From the NCBI RefSeq assembly GCF_017873605.1, contig NZ_JAGGKI010000001.1, forward strand, positions 654,569-718,568: DNA of 64,000 bases, in the 5' to 3' direction. Under the pieces are notes generated by a model, which was not told the origin of the DNA, searched no databases, and saw only the letters and a program-made list of their open reading frames with translations. Source of the stretch: Paenibacillus lactis. Lineage in GTDB: Bacteria; Bacillota; Bacilli; Paenibacillales; Paenibacillaceae. Shown here in pieces: positions 28,947 to 37,823 of this stretch; position 1 is the first letter of the stretch, and every line of letters starts with the position of its first letter. Both the position numbers and the translations under genes were made by a program.

Positions 28947-29846
28947 TCAAGCCTGGGCCCGTTCCTGACCTTTATCCCGCGCTTCAATGGCTTGCTTAAT
29001 ATCGGTTAAAATCCGCCGTTCGACCGTTTCCCGCGCGTTCGGATTACATTCGGCAGCAATGCGCACCACATACTCGGAGGTGCTCAGCGATTGGATTCCC
29101 AAAACATCCGGCGTTCCCTTAACATCCGGACACCGGTCCATAATATTGCTGAGCGCAGCCTGAATGAGTGTGATTGTGTCTTGTAGCTGCTGTTCGTTCT
29201 TGACCGGCAGATCGACCACGGCAAGGGAATTGGAGAGGGAAAAGTTCGTAACGCTCGTGATTAATCCGTTTGGAATAATATAAATTTCTCCGTTGAAGCC
29301 TCTTACGCGTGTCGTGCGCAAGCCAATAACCTCTACCGTCCCCCGGTATTCTCCGCTCTTAATGACGTCCCCTACGGCAAACTGATCCTCGAAAATAATG
29401 AAGAACCCGGTAATAACGTCCTTCACCAAGCTCTGAGCACCAAAACCGATTGCAAGGCCCAACACACCGGCACCGGCCAATAGCGGACCAAGCTTGAATT
29501 GGAACTCCGCCAGAATAATCAGGATCATGACAAAGTTACATACAAACGAGGTTACATTTTTCAGCAGCTCCCCTACCGTTACAAACCGCCTTGCATTGAC
29601 TTGGATCCGGCTTTTTTCCTGTCTTAGCAGAAACCGATCGATCATTTTATAAACAATACGTATGACGATCCGAGTTAGGATGAAGATGATGATGACCCGG
29701 ATAGCGGACGAAAGAATGTGCATCCACATCACTTCATTCGTTAACCATGCCCAAATCTGATCTTTCAACTGCAATGCCTCCTCTCCCATTTGCTCAAAAT
29801 TTTCTGGATCAGCTGGATTCTCTGTCAGATAGCCCATTGCCTTCAT
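28947..29846 (-). CDS. Small-conductance mechanosensitive channel (MscS family)
   Basis: A membrane channel that opens under tension and releases solutes on hypo-osmotic shock. Three transmembrane segments (about residues 42-62, 92-112 and 118-145); the last is the pore helix with GVLGLAIGFGAQSLVKDVITG. The MscS beta domain (about 150-215: EDQFAVGDVIK, IPNGLITSVTNFS) and a C-terminal alpha/beta domain follow. 299 residues, the small class. The site GGAGG lies 9 bases from the ATG. It is 14 bases after the DUF3343 gene, probably co-transcribed. Confidence 0.93.
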   Translation of the reverse strand: MKAMGYLTENPADPENFEQMGEEALQLKDQIWAWLTNEVMWMHILSSAIRVIIIFILTRIVIRIVYKMIDRFLLRQEKSRIQVNARRFVTVGELLKNVTSFVCNFVMILIILAEFQFKLGPLLAGAGVLGLAIGFGAQSLVKDVITGFFIIFEDQFAVGDVIKSGEYRGTVEVIGLRTTRVRGFNGEIYIIPNGLITSVTNFSLSNSLAVVDLPVKNEQQLQDTITLIQAALSNIMDRCPDVKGTPDVLGIQSLSTSEYVVRIAAECNPNARETVERRILTDIKQAIEARDKGQERAQA

Positions 29847-29860
29847 TCGTTATTTCCTCC

Positions 29861-30115
29861 CTAATCTTCGATGTTCACATAAATCTGGTTGTCATTGAGA
29901 GCAAATATTCCTCTGATCTCCACTTGCTCCCGCCTGATGATATCTTGAACCTCATTTAACGCATCAGGCGGAAATTGAATCGACAATGCGCATCCTGCGG
30001 TAATTTCCTTCGGAGTCGGAAACAAATCAATTTCGATATCCGCATACTCCAGCAGCATCTCGGCACGCAGCGCCTGCTGGGTGGAATCAAAAGCAATCAG
30101 CATGGCTTCCTCCAC
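29861..30115 (-). CDS. DUF3343 protein (possible sulfur/selenium carrier)
   Basis: An 84-residue alpha/beta protein of the DUF3343 family, proposed on homology grounds to carry Se or S. The conserved layout is present: AFDSTQQALRAEMLL, then DLFPTPKEITAGCALSI with the single conserved Cys after the PTP turn. I give the GTG at 30115 (GGAGGG eight bases upstream); the ATG four codons later (30103) is an equal candidate with GGAGG five bases away. It precedes mscS, and a cysteine-desulfurase-like gene lies 1.5 kb away, which fits a sulfur role without proving it. Confidence 0.78.
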   Translation of the reverse strand: MEEAMLIAFDSTQQALRAEMLLEYADIEIDLFPTPKEITAGCALSIQFPPDALNEVQDIIRREQVEIRGIFALNDNQIYVNIED

Positions 30116-30384
30116 GGCTTTATCCCTCCCTCCATCTATCAGGCCTTGTATTCAACCACCCAGCCGTTCATTCACTTCCTTACCTCTCTTCCTTCGCTTC
30201 CCACTCTATTACGTAAGCCTCTGCCCTCTATTATTGTATTGCCACCATCTAAGAGATTTATATACGATATTCACCTTTAACATGAAGCCAAGCATTGAGC
30301 CCTTGAACGGCCGAGCCTTTCCCCGTTCAGCCTGGTTTTGGGATTTTGAAAAGGACCTCTTCTTAATATTTCATGGCATCGCAA

Positions 30385-30414
30385 AGTATAAAAACAGTCT
30401 TTCATCCATATACT
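30385..30414 (+). promoter_or_regulatory. Possible sporulation-type promoter of yyaC
   Basis: AGTATA, 16-base spacer, CATATACT, loosely resembling forespore sigma-F/sigma-G promoters; yyaC is a sporulation gene in Bacillus. The match is partial. Confidence 0.3.
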
Positions 30415-30447
30415 GATACTACCAAATGCAGACGAAAGGAAGATTCT

Positions 30448-31053
30448 ATGAACAGGCTATCTAAAATAACGTCTCGTTCTGATACCCCGAGCTTGAAAAT
30501 ATCCCATACCGATCCTGATATTCACTCTGCCATTATTCATCGCTTGCTCTTCCATCTGTCGGATGTCCGCGTCCAACAAAGGCCGCTTGTCATTGTCTGC
30601 ATCGGCACTGACCGTTCAACCGGCGATTGCCTTGGACCGCTAGTCGGCACCTCTCTGGCACGTTATAATAGTCCGTTGTTCCATCTATACGGTACATTGG
30701 ACGAGCCTGTCCACGCCATGAATTTGAAGGAAACACTGACTGCAATCTATGAGAAATTCGACAACCCCTTCGTCATCGGCATCGATGCCTGCCTTGGCCA
30801 ATCCTCCAGCGTCGGATCGATTCAGGTATCGGATGGACCGCTCAAACCTGGTGCCGGCGTGCATAAAGAATTGCCGCCGGTTGGCGATATCCATGTAACT
30901 GGCATCGTCAATGTCGGCGGCTTTATGGAGTACTTCGTATTGCAGAACACGCGTTTAAGCTTAGTCATGCGGCTGTCTGATATCATTGCAACCTGTCTAT
31001 TTGCCGGGATCAAGGAATGGCATCGTTCTACCCTTCTTGCAGCGCAAGAGTAA
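30448..31053 (+). CDS. yyaC: YyaC, spore protein related to the GPR protease
   Basis: A sporulation protein of the GPR/hydrogenase-maturation-protease-like fold. The conserved block CIGTDRSTGDCLGPLVG (about residues 52-68) contains the likely active-site Asp residues, followed by GIDACLG and GDIHVTGIVNVGGFMEYFVLQNTRLSLVM. 201 residues. The ATG at 30448 has AAAGGA seven bases upstream. It stands on the plus strand against its neighbours, and its last 26 bases overlap the end of the convergent DUF4446 gene. A damaged fragment of a second copy lies at 37261-37365. Confidence 0.92.
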   Translation: MNRLSKITSRSDTPSLKISHTDPDIHSAIIHRLLFHLSDVRVQQRPLVIVCIGTDRSTGDCLGPLVGTSLARYNSPLFHLYGTLDEPVHAMNLKETLTAIYEKFDNPFVIGIDACLGQSSSVGSIQVSDGPLKPGAGVHKELPPVGDIHVTGIVNVGGFMEYFVLQNTRLSLVMRLSDIIATCLFAGIKEWHRSTLLAAQE

Positions 31054-31528
31054 GTGCCTCTTTCTCCTCCGGAGACAATGGATATTTGGATTGTCCATCT
31101 TTGAGCGGCTTGGCATACACATACGAGCTCTCCCGGTTATGAAGACCGGTCAGAACAATCCCTTCCTCTTGATCGCTAACAATAGCCAGGGAGAAGCTCA
31201 TTTCGTTTCCACGTTCTCCGAATGCATTATAGCGAACAATGCCAACCCGTGATTTCATTCCTTTCAGCTTTCGGTTAATCGAATCGAGCATTTTCTGGTG
31301 ATCGGCATGACCCTCTTCAATTTCATCCATTTGTACCTTCAATTGAACCAGCAAGCTTTCCAGATCCTCAACTCCGCTCCCTGCCATCATAGCATCATAA
31401 CGGCGACGCATCCCCCGAAGCTTTGCCCCTTGAACGATGACCGTAATCCATAAGATCAAGATGATCATGATCATTAAGACGACAAACCAATGCAGCTGTT
31501 CCATGATCAATTCATTTAATTCAGTCAT
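31028..31528 (-). CDS. DUF4446 membrane protein
   Basis: A 166-residue protein with one N-terminal transmembrane helix (about 15-38: LHWFVVLMIMIILILWITVI), a coiled-coil-prone region (about 45-95), and a small beta-rich C-terminal domain (VGIVRYNAFGERGNEMSFSLAIV, then YVYAKPLKDGQSKYPLSPEE) that defines the family. No function is known; homologues sit near parAB. The ATG at 31528 follows AAGGAAG. It ends inside the convergent yyaC and starts 38 bases after the cysteine-desulfurase-like gene, probably in one transcript. Confidence 0.88.
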   Translation of the reverse strand: MTELNELIMEQLHWFVVLMIMIILILWITVIVQGAKLRGMRRRYDAMMAGSGVEDLESLLVQLKVQMDEIEEGHADHQKMLDSINRKLKGMKSRVGIVRYNAFGERGNEMSFSLAIVSDQEEGIVLTGLHNRESSYVYAKPLKDGQSKYPLSPEEKEALTLALQEG

Positions 31529-31566
31529 GCTTTCTTCCTTCCTCTTCTCCATCTTGATCTCTATAC

Positions 31567-32715
31567 TCAGCCATGAATTTCTGCCATAGCCTGAAGCATA
31601 AGGCTAATTTCCTCCGGACGGGTCGTTATACCGACACTCGTCCTAACTGCACCCATCCGATCCGTGCCTGCTGCCATATGCGCAAGCGGTGTACAATGGT
31701 AGCCGGAACGAACGGCTATCCGGTATTCCCGATCTAATCGAAAAGCTATTTCCGAAGCGCTGTATGTATCCGATACGAATGCCACAATTCCGGTTCGCGC
31801 TTCCCCCTGCCCCGGTCCAAGTATCCGAATCGATGGCAGTGCAAGCAGCCCCTCCATCAACACCTGTGTAAGCTCCCATTCATGCTGGTATATCTGCTTT
31901 GGCGTCAGCTCCTGTACCTTATGCACTCCAGCCTGAAGGCCTGCGAAGCCGACGGTATTCGGAGTCCCCGCTTCGTACCGATCCGGACGAATCGTCGGAT
32001 GTTCCAGCGCCTCCGATTGACTGCCCGTCCCTCCATGCAGAAGCGGCTCCAGATCAATATCAGGTGACAGATACAGTCCTCCTGTCCCCTGCGGACCGAG
32101 CAGCCCCTTATGTCCGGGGAAAGCGAGCATACCGATATTCATGTCCTCCACATGGATATCCAGCACACCTGCACTTTGAGCTGCATCTACGAGAAGGACA
32201 GCGCCTTTCTTCTTCGCGAGCGCCCCTAACTCTTCCAACGGAACAATAGAACCGAGCAGGTTGGAGCTGTGACTGCAGACGATAAGCTTCGTATTTGAGC
32301 GAAAAGCCGACTCCACCTCCTGCAGCCTCAACTCTCCTTTTTCATTAACCGCCACGTAGTCTACCTGCACTCCCCGCGTTCGCTTCAAATATTCCAGCGG
32401 GCGACGCACGGAATTATGTTCGATCATCGTTGCAATCACGTGATCTCCTTCTCGCAAGTATCCTTTAATCGCTAAATTCAGCGCCTCTGTCGTATTGGAT
32501 GTGAGCACGATATCATTAGGATTTTTAACTCCGAACAAAGCTGCCAATGCCCTTCTAGTCCCATATAACACACGAGAAGCCTTCACCGCCATGGCATGAC
32601 TCCCCCGTCCGGGATTGGCTGCAGCCTCCTCCATCGACACTCTCATTGCTTCCAACACTTCGGGAGGTTTCGGCCATGATGTTGCTGCATGATCCAGATA
32701 AACGATTGAGTCCAC
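31567..32715 (-). CDS. Cysteine-desulfurase-family PLP enzyme (class V aminotransferase fold)
   Basis: Probably removes sulfur from cysteine as a persulfide on an active-site Cys for cofactor or thio-modification synthesis. YLDHAATSWPKP opens the chain. The PLP lysine is in FPGHKGLLGPQG (about residue 204), the His/Asp pair in TMIEHNS and LLVDAAQSAG, and the candidate acceptor Cys in RSGYHCTPLAH (about 344). The group without an adjacent partner (EF2568-like) fits best; it is distinct from IscS/NifS and SufS. 382 residues. It lies upstream of the DUF4446 gene. The sulfur acceptor is unknown; the nearby DUF3343 protein is a candidate. Confidence 0.88.
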   Translation of the reverse strand: MDSIVYLDHAATSWPKPPEVLEAMRVSMEEAAANPGRGSHAMAVKASRVLYGTRRALAALFGVKNPNDIVLTSNTTEALNLAIKGYLREGDHVIATMIEHNSVRRPLEYLKRTRGVQVDYVAVNEKGELRLQEVESAFRSNTKLIVCSHSSNLLGSIVPLEELGALAKKKGAVLLVDAAQSAGVLDIHVEDMNIGMLAFPGHKGLLGPQGTGGLYLSPDIDLEPLLHGGTGSQSEALEHPTIRPDRYEAGTPNTVGFAGLQAGVHKVQELTPKQIYQHEWELTQVLMEGLLALPSIRILGPGQGEARTGIVAFVSDTYSASEIAFRLDREYRIAVRSGYHCTPLAHMAAGTDRMGAVRTSVGITTRPEEISLMLQAMAEIHG

Positions 32716-32949
32716 GTTCGCCGCTCCTTCTCAACCCGAAGTTACGTTTCTTTGAAACCCTTGTTCTCCCTCAAATCAAACACATTAGCCTTGACCATTC
32801 AACCACAATGTTCATAACTATACTCGTCACACTTTCCCATACGAGCCCAGCGATTCACCTAAGACCTTGTCCCACGAACAAATTCTCGCCTTTTCTTTTA
32901 CCACAGAAAGACAATTCATATCATTTCATTCGTTCTAATAGGGTTAAAC

Positions 32950-32993
32950 AAAGACATATCTATTTCCCGCTCCGGGAACATCGACATGTCTTT
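32950..32993 (-). terminator. Terminator of parA-parB
   Basis: Outer arms AAAGACAT/ATGTCTTT and inner TTCCCG/CGGGAA; the minus-strand product continues TTTGTTT. The 396-base gap between parB and the cysteine-desulfurase-like gene holds nothing else that I can name. Confidence 0.75.
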
Positions 32994-33111
32994 GGTTTTA
33001 AGCACGACAACGCAACGATTCTGTTGCACGTCCTCTCGATCTTACGGGCGCTCACCTATTATACAGGATCCTGCACCTGAATTATTTGCAATTTTGATAA
33101 CTATTACCGAA

Positions 33112-33951
33112 TTATTGGAGCATCTCCAGCAAGCGTTCCAAGTCCTGTTTGCTGTAATAATTCAGCTCGATTTTCCCCTTATCTTTGTTATGCTTGATTT
33201 TCACCGTCGTCTTGAACCTTTCTCTCAAGCTTTCCTCAAGATGGTCAATATACGGATCTTTCTTCTTCGTTTTAACCTTACTCTTGTCAACTGGTTTACG
33301 ATCCAGGTTCTTAACGGCCTCCTCCAATTCGCGGACACTCCACTCCTGTTCCACGCATTGCTTAGCCAGCTGCTTCACAAGCACCGGATCTTTAATTCCG
33401 ACGATCGCTCTTGCGTGTCCCATAGACAATGTTCCACGTGAAACATTTTCCTTCACTTCCTCCGGAAGAGACAGCAACCGAAGAAAGTTAGCGATATGCG
33501 AACGGGATTTCCCGACCTTTAGCGACAGCTCCTCTTGCGTTAAGGAAAATTGTTCCATCAACCCTTGATAAGCCACTGCGATTTCCATCGCGTTCAGATT
33601 CTCCCGCTGCAGGTTCTCGATCAATGCTATTTCCATTACCTGCTGATCACTGAATGAACGGACTACGGCAGGAATGGTCGCTTTGCCGCAATATTGAGAT
33701 GCCCGGAACCGACGCTCTCCGGCGATGATTTCGTATCCCTTTAAAACACTGCGTACAATAATCGGCTGAATGACACCATGCTGCCGGATGGACTCTGCCA
33801 ATTCCTGAATAGCTTCATCGTTGAACGTCTTGCGCGGCTGGTACGGATTCGCTCGCAACTGAGTCAGCGGAATTTCCACAACCTTGTCATCCTCATGAAT
33901 AGACAAAGAAGGAATAAGCGCATCCAGCCCTTTTCCTAAACGTTTACTCAT
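33112..33951 (-). CDS. parB: ParB (Spo0J) chromosome-partitioning protein
   Basis: CTP-dependent clamp that loads at parS, spreads, recruits condensin and stimulates the ParA ATPase. The N-terminal CTPase domain has NPYQPRKTF and the GERRFRAS motif. The central helix-turn-helix domain includes QREN, LSLKVGKSRSHIANFLRL and MGHARAIVG; the C-terminal dimerisation domain follows a Lys-rich linker. 279 residues. It overlaps parA by eight bases, and a parS site lies within its own coding sequence, as in Bacillus. Confidence 0.97.
   Translation of the reverse strand: MSKRLGKGLDALIPSLSIHEDDKVVEIPLTQLRANPYQPRKTFNDEAIQELAESIRQHGVIQPIIVRSVLKGYEIIAGERRFRASQYCGKATIPAVVRSFSDQQVMEIALIENLQRENLNAMEIAVAYQGLMEQFSLTQEELSLKVGKSRSHIANFLRLLSLPEEVKENVSRGTLSMGHARAIVGIKDPVLVKQLAKQCVEQEWSVRELEEAVKNLDRKPVDKSKVKTKKKDPYIDHLEESLRERFKTTVKIKHNKDKGKIELNYYSKQDLERLLEMLQ
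33430..33445. promoter_or_regulatory. parS site inside parB
   Basis: TGTTCCACGTGAAACA, the ParB nucleation sequence, identical to the Bacillus consensus and found at the equivalent place inside spo0J there. Confidence 0.95.
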
Positions 33952-34705
33952 ACGAGATCACTTCCTTTGCCAGCTCCAAGTATACTTCCGCTCCCTTTGA
34001 ACGAGGATCATAGGTCATGATCGATTGTCCGTGGGATGGCGCTTCACTCAAACGAACATTTCTTGGAATAATCGTACTGTACACTTTCTCTTGAAAATAC
34101 TTCTTCACTTCTTCAATAACCTGAATGCCGAGATTGGTCCGGGCATCCAGCATCGTCAACAGCACACCTTCGATCTTCAGCGATGTATTCAGGTGTTTCT
34201 GAACGAGACGAACCGTATTCAGCAGCTGGCTAAGCCCTTCCAATGCGTAATACTCACACTGAATCGGAATAATGACCGAATCGGCTGCCGTCAACGAATT
34301 AATCGTCAAAATCCCGAGCGATGGTGGGCAATCAATGAGAATATAATCGTATTGGGGTTTGATCAGCTGCAGCGATTTCTTAAGACGCACTTCACGGGAG
34401 ATCGTGGGAACCAGCTCAATCTCCGCGCCAGCCAATTGAATGGTTGCCGGTATGATGTCGAGCCCCTCTACGTTCGTCCCACATATAGCGTCCTTCGGGT
34501 GTACTTCATTGATGATAATATCATAAATGCAATTTGCAACATCGGCTTTATTAATACCAACCCCGCTTGTCGTGTTGCCCTGGGGGTCTATATCCACCAA
34601 AAGCACCCGTTTGCCTAGCGTAGCCAATCCAGCTCCCAGATTGACGGAAGTCGTCGTTTTGCCGACACCGCCCTTTTGATTTGCTATGGCAATAATTTTA
34701 GACAC
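33944..34705 (-). CDS. parA: ParA (Soj) chromosome-partitioning ATPase
   Basis: Deviant Walker ATPase that binds DNA as an ATP dimer, helps segregate origins and regulates DnaA. The deviant Walker A is KGGVGKTTT with the signature Lys at residue 11, followed by LVDIDPQGN and IDCPPSLG. 253 residues. First gene of parA-parB. The 492 bases upstream, to noc, contain a GATTCAG/CTGAATC hairpin at 34920-34938 and the noc terminator, but no gene. Confidence 0.97.
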   Translation of the reverse strand: MSKIIAIANQKGGVGKTTTSVNLGAGLATLGKRVLLVDIDPQGNTTSGVGINKADVANCIYDIIINEVHPKDAICGTNVEGLDIIPATIQLAGAEIELVPTISREVRLKKSLQLIKPQYDYILIDCPPSLGILTINSLTAADSVIIPIQCEYYALEGLSQLLNTVRLVQKHLNTSLKIEGVLLTMLDARTNLGIQVIEEVKKYFQEKVYSTIIPRNVRLSEAPSHGQSIMTYDPRSKGAEVYLELAKEVISYE

Positions 34706-35161
34706 TCATTTCACCTCAATGTAGGAAGACTCTTCTAAGTAGTCGCAATAGATGATACACAGCCCGAGAGCCGGATATAGATCATATGAACACCCCCAAA
34801 TCAATAAGCAGATCCGGGTCATTCATCGATGAAAAAAAAGCAATACAGTTATACAAGCTTTTCATCTTTAAACGAAAGCTGTATTTCTGGCTGTGGATGA
34901 TACCGGTCAATAACGACAAGATTCAGCCCTCCTGAATCGGAAGGTTGAATATTGCCGGCATCATTTTTTTATATTGGATATAACGCTGATAATTTCGAGA
35001 ATTCATAAACGACCAATATGAGGGTGCCAGCGAAACGTAAAGGGCTTACTTTCGAACTTGAAGCGAAATCATCCCGGAATGCCCCAATTCCATTAACGCT
35101 TAAGTCAATGAAACAGGGAGCAACAAGCCTCGGATTCAAACACCTCGTTTATGCTCAATAG

Positions 35162-35189
35162 AAAAAGCGGCACGATGCATACCGCCTTT
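35162..35189 (-). terminator. Terminator of noc
   Basis: On the minus strand AAAGGCGG pairs with CCGCTTT (one bulge), followed by TTTTTC. It starts eight bases after the noc stop. Confidence 0.8.
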
Positions 35190-35197
35190 ACACCCGA

Positions 35198-36016
35198 TTA
35201 ACGTTTAGGTATTTTGATCACGATTTCATAATGATCTTCATGATCGTTCTCTGTTGTCTTGATGGCCATGCCTGAGCCTGAAACCATATCAATCGATTGA
35301 CGGATCGTATTCAGTGCTAGACGAACGTCCTTGCTATAGGAGATCCGTTTGGCCTTCTTCATCGTTGTTACCTCTTTATAGAAGGCAATGCGCGCCTCCG
35401 TCTGTTTCACATTCAGTTCCTTGGTGATGATCTCATCCAACACCTTCAGTTGGGTCTCCTCATTGTCCAAAGAAAGCAGTGCACGCGCATGGCGTTCCGT
35501 GACTTTACGTTCCATTAATGCTGCTTTGACCGGTTCCGGCAGCTGCAGCAGACGGATTTTGTTAGCAATCGTCGACTGGCTCTTGCCAAGTCTCTGCGCC
35601 AAGCTTTCCTGTGTTAATTGATGAAGGTCGATCAGCTTCTGATAAGCAACGGCCTCTTCAATTGAAGTAAGCCCTTCGCGCTGCAAATTCTCGATCAGGG
35701 CAATCGATGCTGCCTGAGAATCGTTGAACTCCCGAACAATAGCCGGAATCGTATCCAGACCCAGCTTCTTAACCGCACGCCAGCGGCGTTCCCCGGCAAT
35801 GATTTCATACACGCCGTTACGGACCCGGACAACGATCGGTTGAATCACTCCATGGGTTCTAATCGTCTGGAGCAACTCATCAATTTTCTCATCATCAAAT
35901 ATCGTCCGCGGCTGGTATGGGCTGCTGACAACCTCGTTGACCGGGATTTGTTTCACTTCATCCCCTTGGTTACGCTCTGCCGCCAAGCCAAACAACTTCG
36001 AAAATTGTTCTTTCAT
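35198..36016 (-). CDS. noc: Noc nucleoid-occlusion protein
   Basis: A ParB paralogue that binds its own sites across the chromosome, associates with the membrane and keeps the division ring off the nucleoid. The N-terminal amphipathic segment [14 protein letters not shown] is the membrane-targeting helix; [11 protein letters not shown] and GERRWRAV form the CTP-binding domain; the helix-turn-helix is around [19 protein letters not shown]. 273 residues. I chose the ATG at 36016; a GTG five codons earlier is possible but would bury the amphipathic start. Monocistronic. I found no copy of the Bacillus Noc site in the window. Confidence 0.94.
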   Translation of the reverse strand: MKEQFSKLFGLAAERNQGDEVKQIPVNEVVSSPYQPRTIFDDEKIDELLQTIRTHGVIQPIVVRVRNGVYEIIAGERRWRAVKKLGLDTIPAIVREFNDSQAASIALIENLQREGLTSIEEAVAYQKLIDLHQLTQESLAQRLGKSQSTIANKIRLLQLPEPVKAALMERKVTERHARALLSLDNEETQLKVLDEIITKELNVKQTEARIAFYKEVTTMKKAKRISYSKDVRLALNTIRQSIDMVSGSGMAIKTTENDHEDHYEIVIKIPKR

Positions 36017-36360
36017 TCCGTATATTACCACCTAATTTCATGATAGCATGGATGAGCCCCCGACAATCATCAGAGCCGGCAAATACCGGCAGGCAAACTA
36101 CCGCCCTGCAGTTTACACTGCTAGCCTCGGCACCCCATATCCCCTATATGTGGAAGCCGCTTATGTAGTAATAGAGCCAGGCATTTCCCTGCAAAAACAT
36201 ACTTCATGCAAATTGAGAACCAACGCCATCATCATCTTCGCTGGGCGCACTTCTCTGAAAAGCCGCATTCAACACGACTAATTCTTGAAAGATACAACAG
36301 GAGGTAATATCATGATGTCATTACATTGAATATCTAACAAGAATAGATCTATACCTCTAC

Positions 36361-36531
36361 TCGTGCAGCAAACCATCGTGAATAGGACCGCCTTCAACAA
36401 ATGGACATCGCTGTCTCAACAGCTATTCTCCGTCGCTGTGTGGTAGCCGTTCGTCTGCACGAAGCAAGGATGGGCGAATCACCTTGATCGAACCTTTCGG
36501 TGCCCATCAAAGAACGGGCTAAGTCAGCCCG
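36361..36531 (-). other. Hairpin-rich, possibly structured RNA region upstream of noc
   Basis: Several inverted repeats are packed into 171 bases: TCGTGCAG (36361) with CTGCACGA (36455), GCTGT/ACAGC (36410-36423), GATGGGC/GCCCATC (36469-36508) and CGGGCT/AGCCCG (36515-36531). Read on the minus strand they make a multi-helix leader some 340-500 bases before noc. No T tract closes it and I recognise no RNA family. The rest of 36017-37823 holds a 14-base tandem repeat, a parS site, a yyaC fragment and a terminator. Confidence 0.4.
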
Positions 36532-36933
36532 CCTGCTTGTATAATGCTACGATTCTATTCTACCACTTTTTGTTCTATAACTCTATTCTCCAAAATCACC
36601 TTTTTTCCTGCATTTCTCGTTTTGATTAGCACTCATTTATGTGAAATCTCACAAAACAATAACACTCATACCTTCCTATTTGAATAAAGGCATAGTCGGT
36701 TTTTATCCTAAGTGATTGGTAAGGTAGATTCATAGTTTTTGTGAATTCCTTCATAAGTAGAAGTTTCGTTCCTCTACAATGGGTTTTCCCAAAAATGTTC
36801 CATGCCGACTGCGTAATGCCCGCCATGCCATTTAAGGCTGGAAATGGGCGTCAACCATCACGCATGCAAATAGGTTTTGCTTTGGTAAAGCAATATGCTA
36901 TCAGGCTTCAAATTTTATGCTTTATACTCCTAT

Positions 36934-36988
36934 CCTTCATACTTCATTCTTCATACTTCATTCTTCATACTTCATTCTTCATACTTCC
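36934..36988 (+). repeat. Short tandem repeat, 14-base unit
   Basis: CTTCATTCTTCATA repeated about three and a half times; each unit is built from near-identical 7-base halves (CTTCATT/CTTCATA). Looks like slippage-prone simple sequence. Confidence 0.85.
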
Positions 36989-37047
36989 TGCACCATGTTA
37001 GTCACCTTATTTTTGCCTATGATCAACTCCACTCCCCCCCTATCAAA

Positions 37048-37063
37048 TGTTTCACGTGAAACA
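37048..37063. promoter_or_regulatory. parS site, perfectly palindromic
   Basis: TGTTTCACGTGAAACA, with the symmetry extending to AAATGTTTCACGTGAAACATTT in overlapping halves (37045-37066). It lies in the gene-poor stretch between noc and rsmG, the second ParB site of the window. Confidence 0.93.
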
Positions 37064-37260
37064 TTTGCATAATTTCTACCAACTAGCGGATCGTAGTCAC
37101 TTTTATAAGCTCTTGGAGAGCACGCTAGTGCATGCAAACCAACAAAGTCTAGAATTTAAAAACAGAGTCTGCCCATGGCCTTTTATAACCGCAAATTCCA
37201 TGAAAGCAATTAATGTATAGGGTTTAACTTGAACAGATTCTCGAGCTGATGGCCCAGCAT

Positions 37261-37365
37261 GGCCGCTTCTCATTGAATGCGTTGGTTCCGGCCGTTCAAC
37301 CGGCGATTGTCTTGGGCCGTTAGTCGGAACGTCTCAGGCACGTTAGAATAACTCGTTGTTTCATG
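37261..37365 (+). pseudogene. Decayed fragment of a second yyaC copy
   Basis: By my count 84 of 105 bases match 30581-30685 of yyaC, ungapped. The fragment translates in frame to WPLLIECVGSGRSTGDCLG and on through PLVGTSQAR, then a TAG stop where yyaC has Tyr. The flanks show no further similarity. It covers the conserved active-site block of the family, which suggests an old duplication or an acquired paralogue that has been lost. Confidence 0.85.
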
Positions 37366-37641
37366 GATTATGGATCTCTAACGAACTGATCTGTAACTGA
37401 CTACTTTAATGATGATTTATAGCTGGTCTTATAATTGATCTTGCAGCTAAGCTAGCAACTGATTTTGCACTAGCTGTTCTTACAATTGAGGATACGGGGT
37501 GTGAAAATATGCTGTGTGAAATCGGTATATATAAAATAATGACTCTTGGTATGTGGCGGCACACCAGATTATAAAACGCCAAAAAATACATCCTTGGATC
37601 CTTAAATCCTTGATTTGTTCTAAATCATACCATAGCACAAA

Positions 37642-37670
37642 AAAGAAGGACCCGCCTTGGGTCCTTCTTT
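37642..37670 (-). terminator. Terminator of the mnmE-mnmG-rsmG run
   Basis: AAAGAAGGACCC pairs with GGGTCCTTCTTT; minus-strand product ends in CTTTTTTG. Symmetrical flanks make it bidirectional. Confidence 0.85.
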
Positions 37671-37823
37671 ACATTTACCTTCACGGATGCCGTCTGAACG
37701 ATGCTGCAAATTTCACGCCATCAATAATGTGACTATGCCCCTGCAACTTGACCAACCATCCAATCCAATAAGCAAACATCTCTGATCATCGCTTTGCGCA
37801 TCCCCAGCATGCCACAAGACCTC

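Noticed and set aside
36048..36281. 77-codon plus-strand frame upstream of noc, and a five-codon frame with a good ribosome site at 36321
   Set aside because: The longer frame has no ribosome site or known domain; the short one stops at once. Both look like decayed sequence.
35198..37823. Noc binding sites near noc
   Set aside because: I searched for ATTTCCCGGGAAAT-like palindromes and saw none; the palindromes present are parS.
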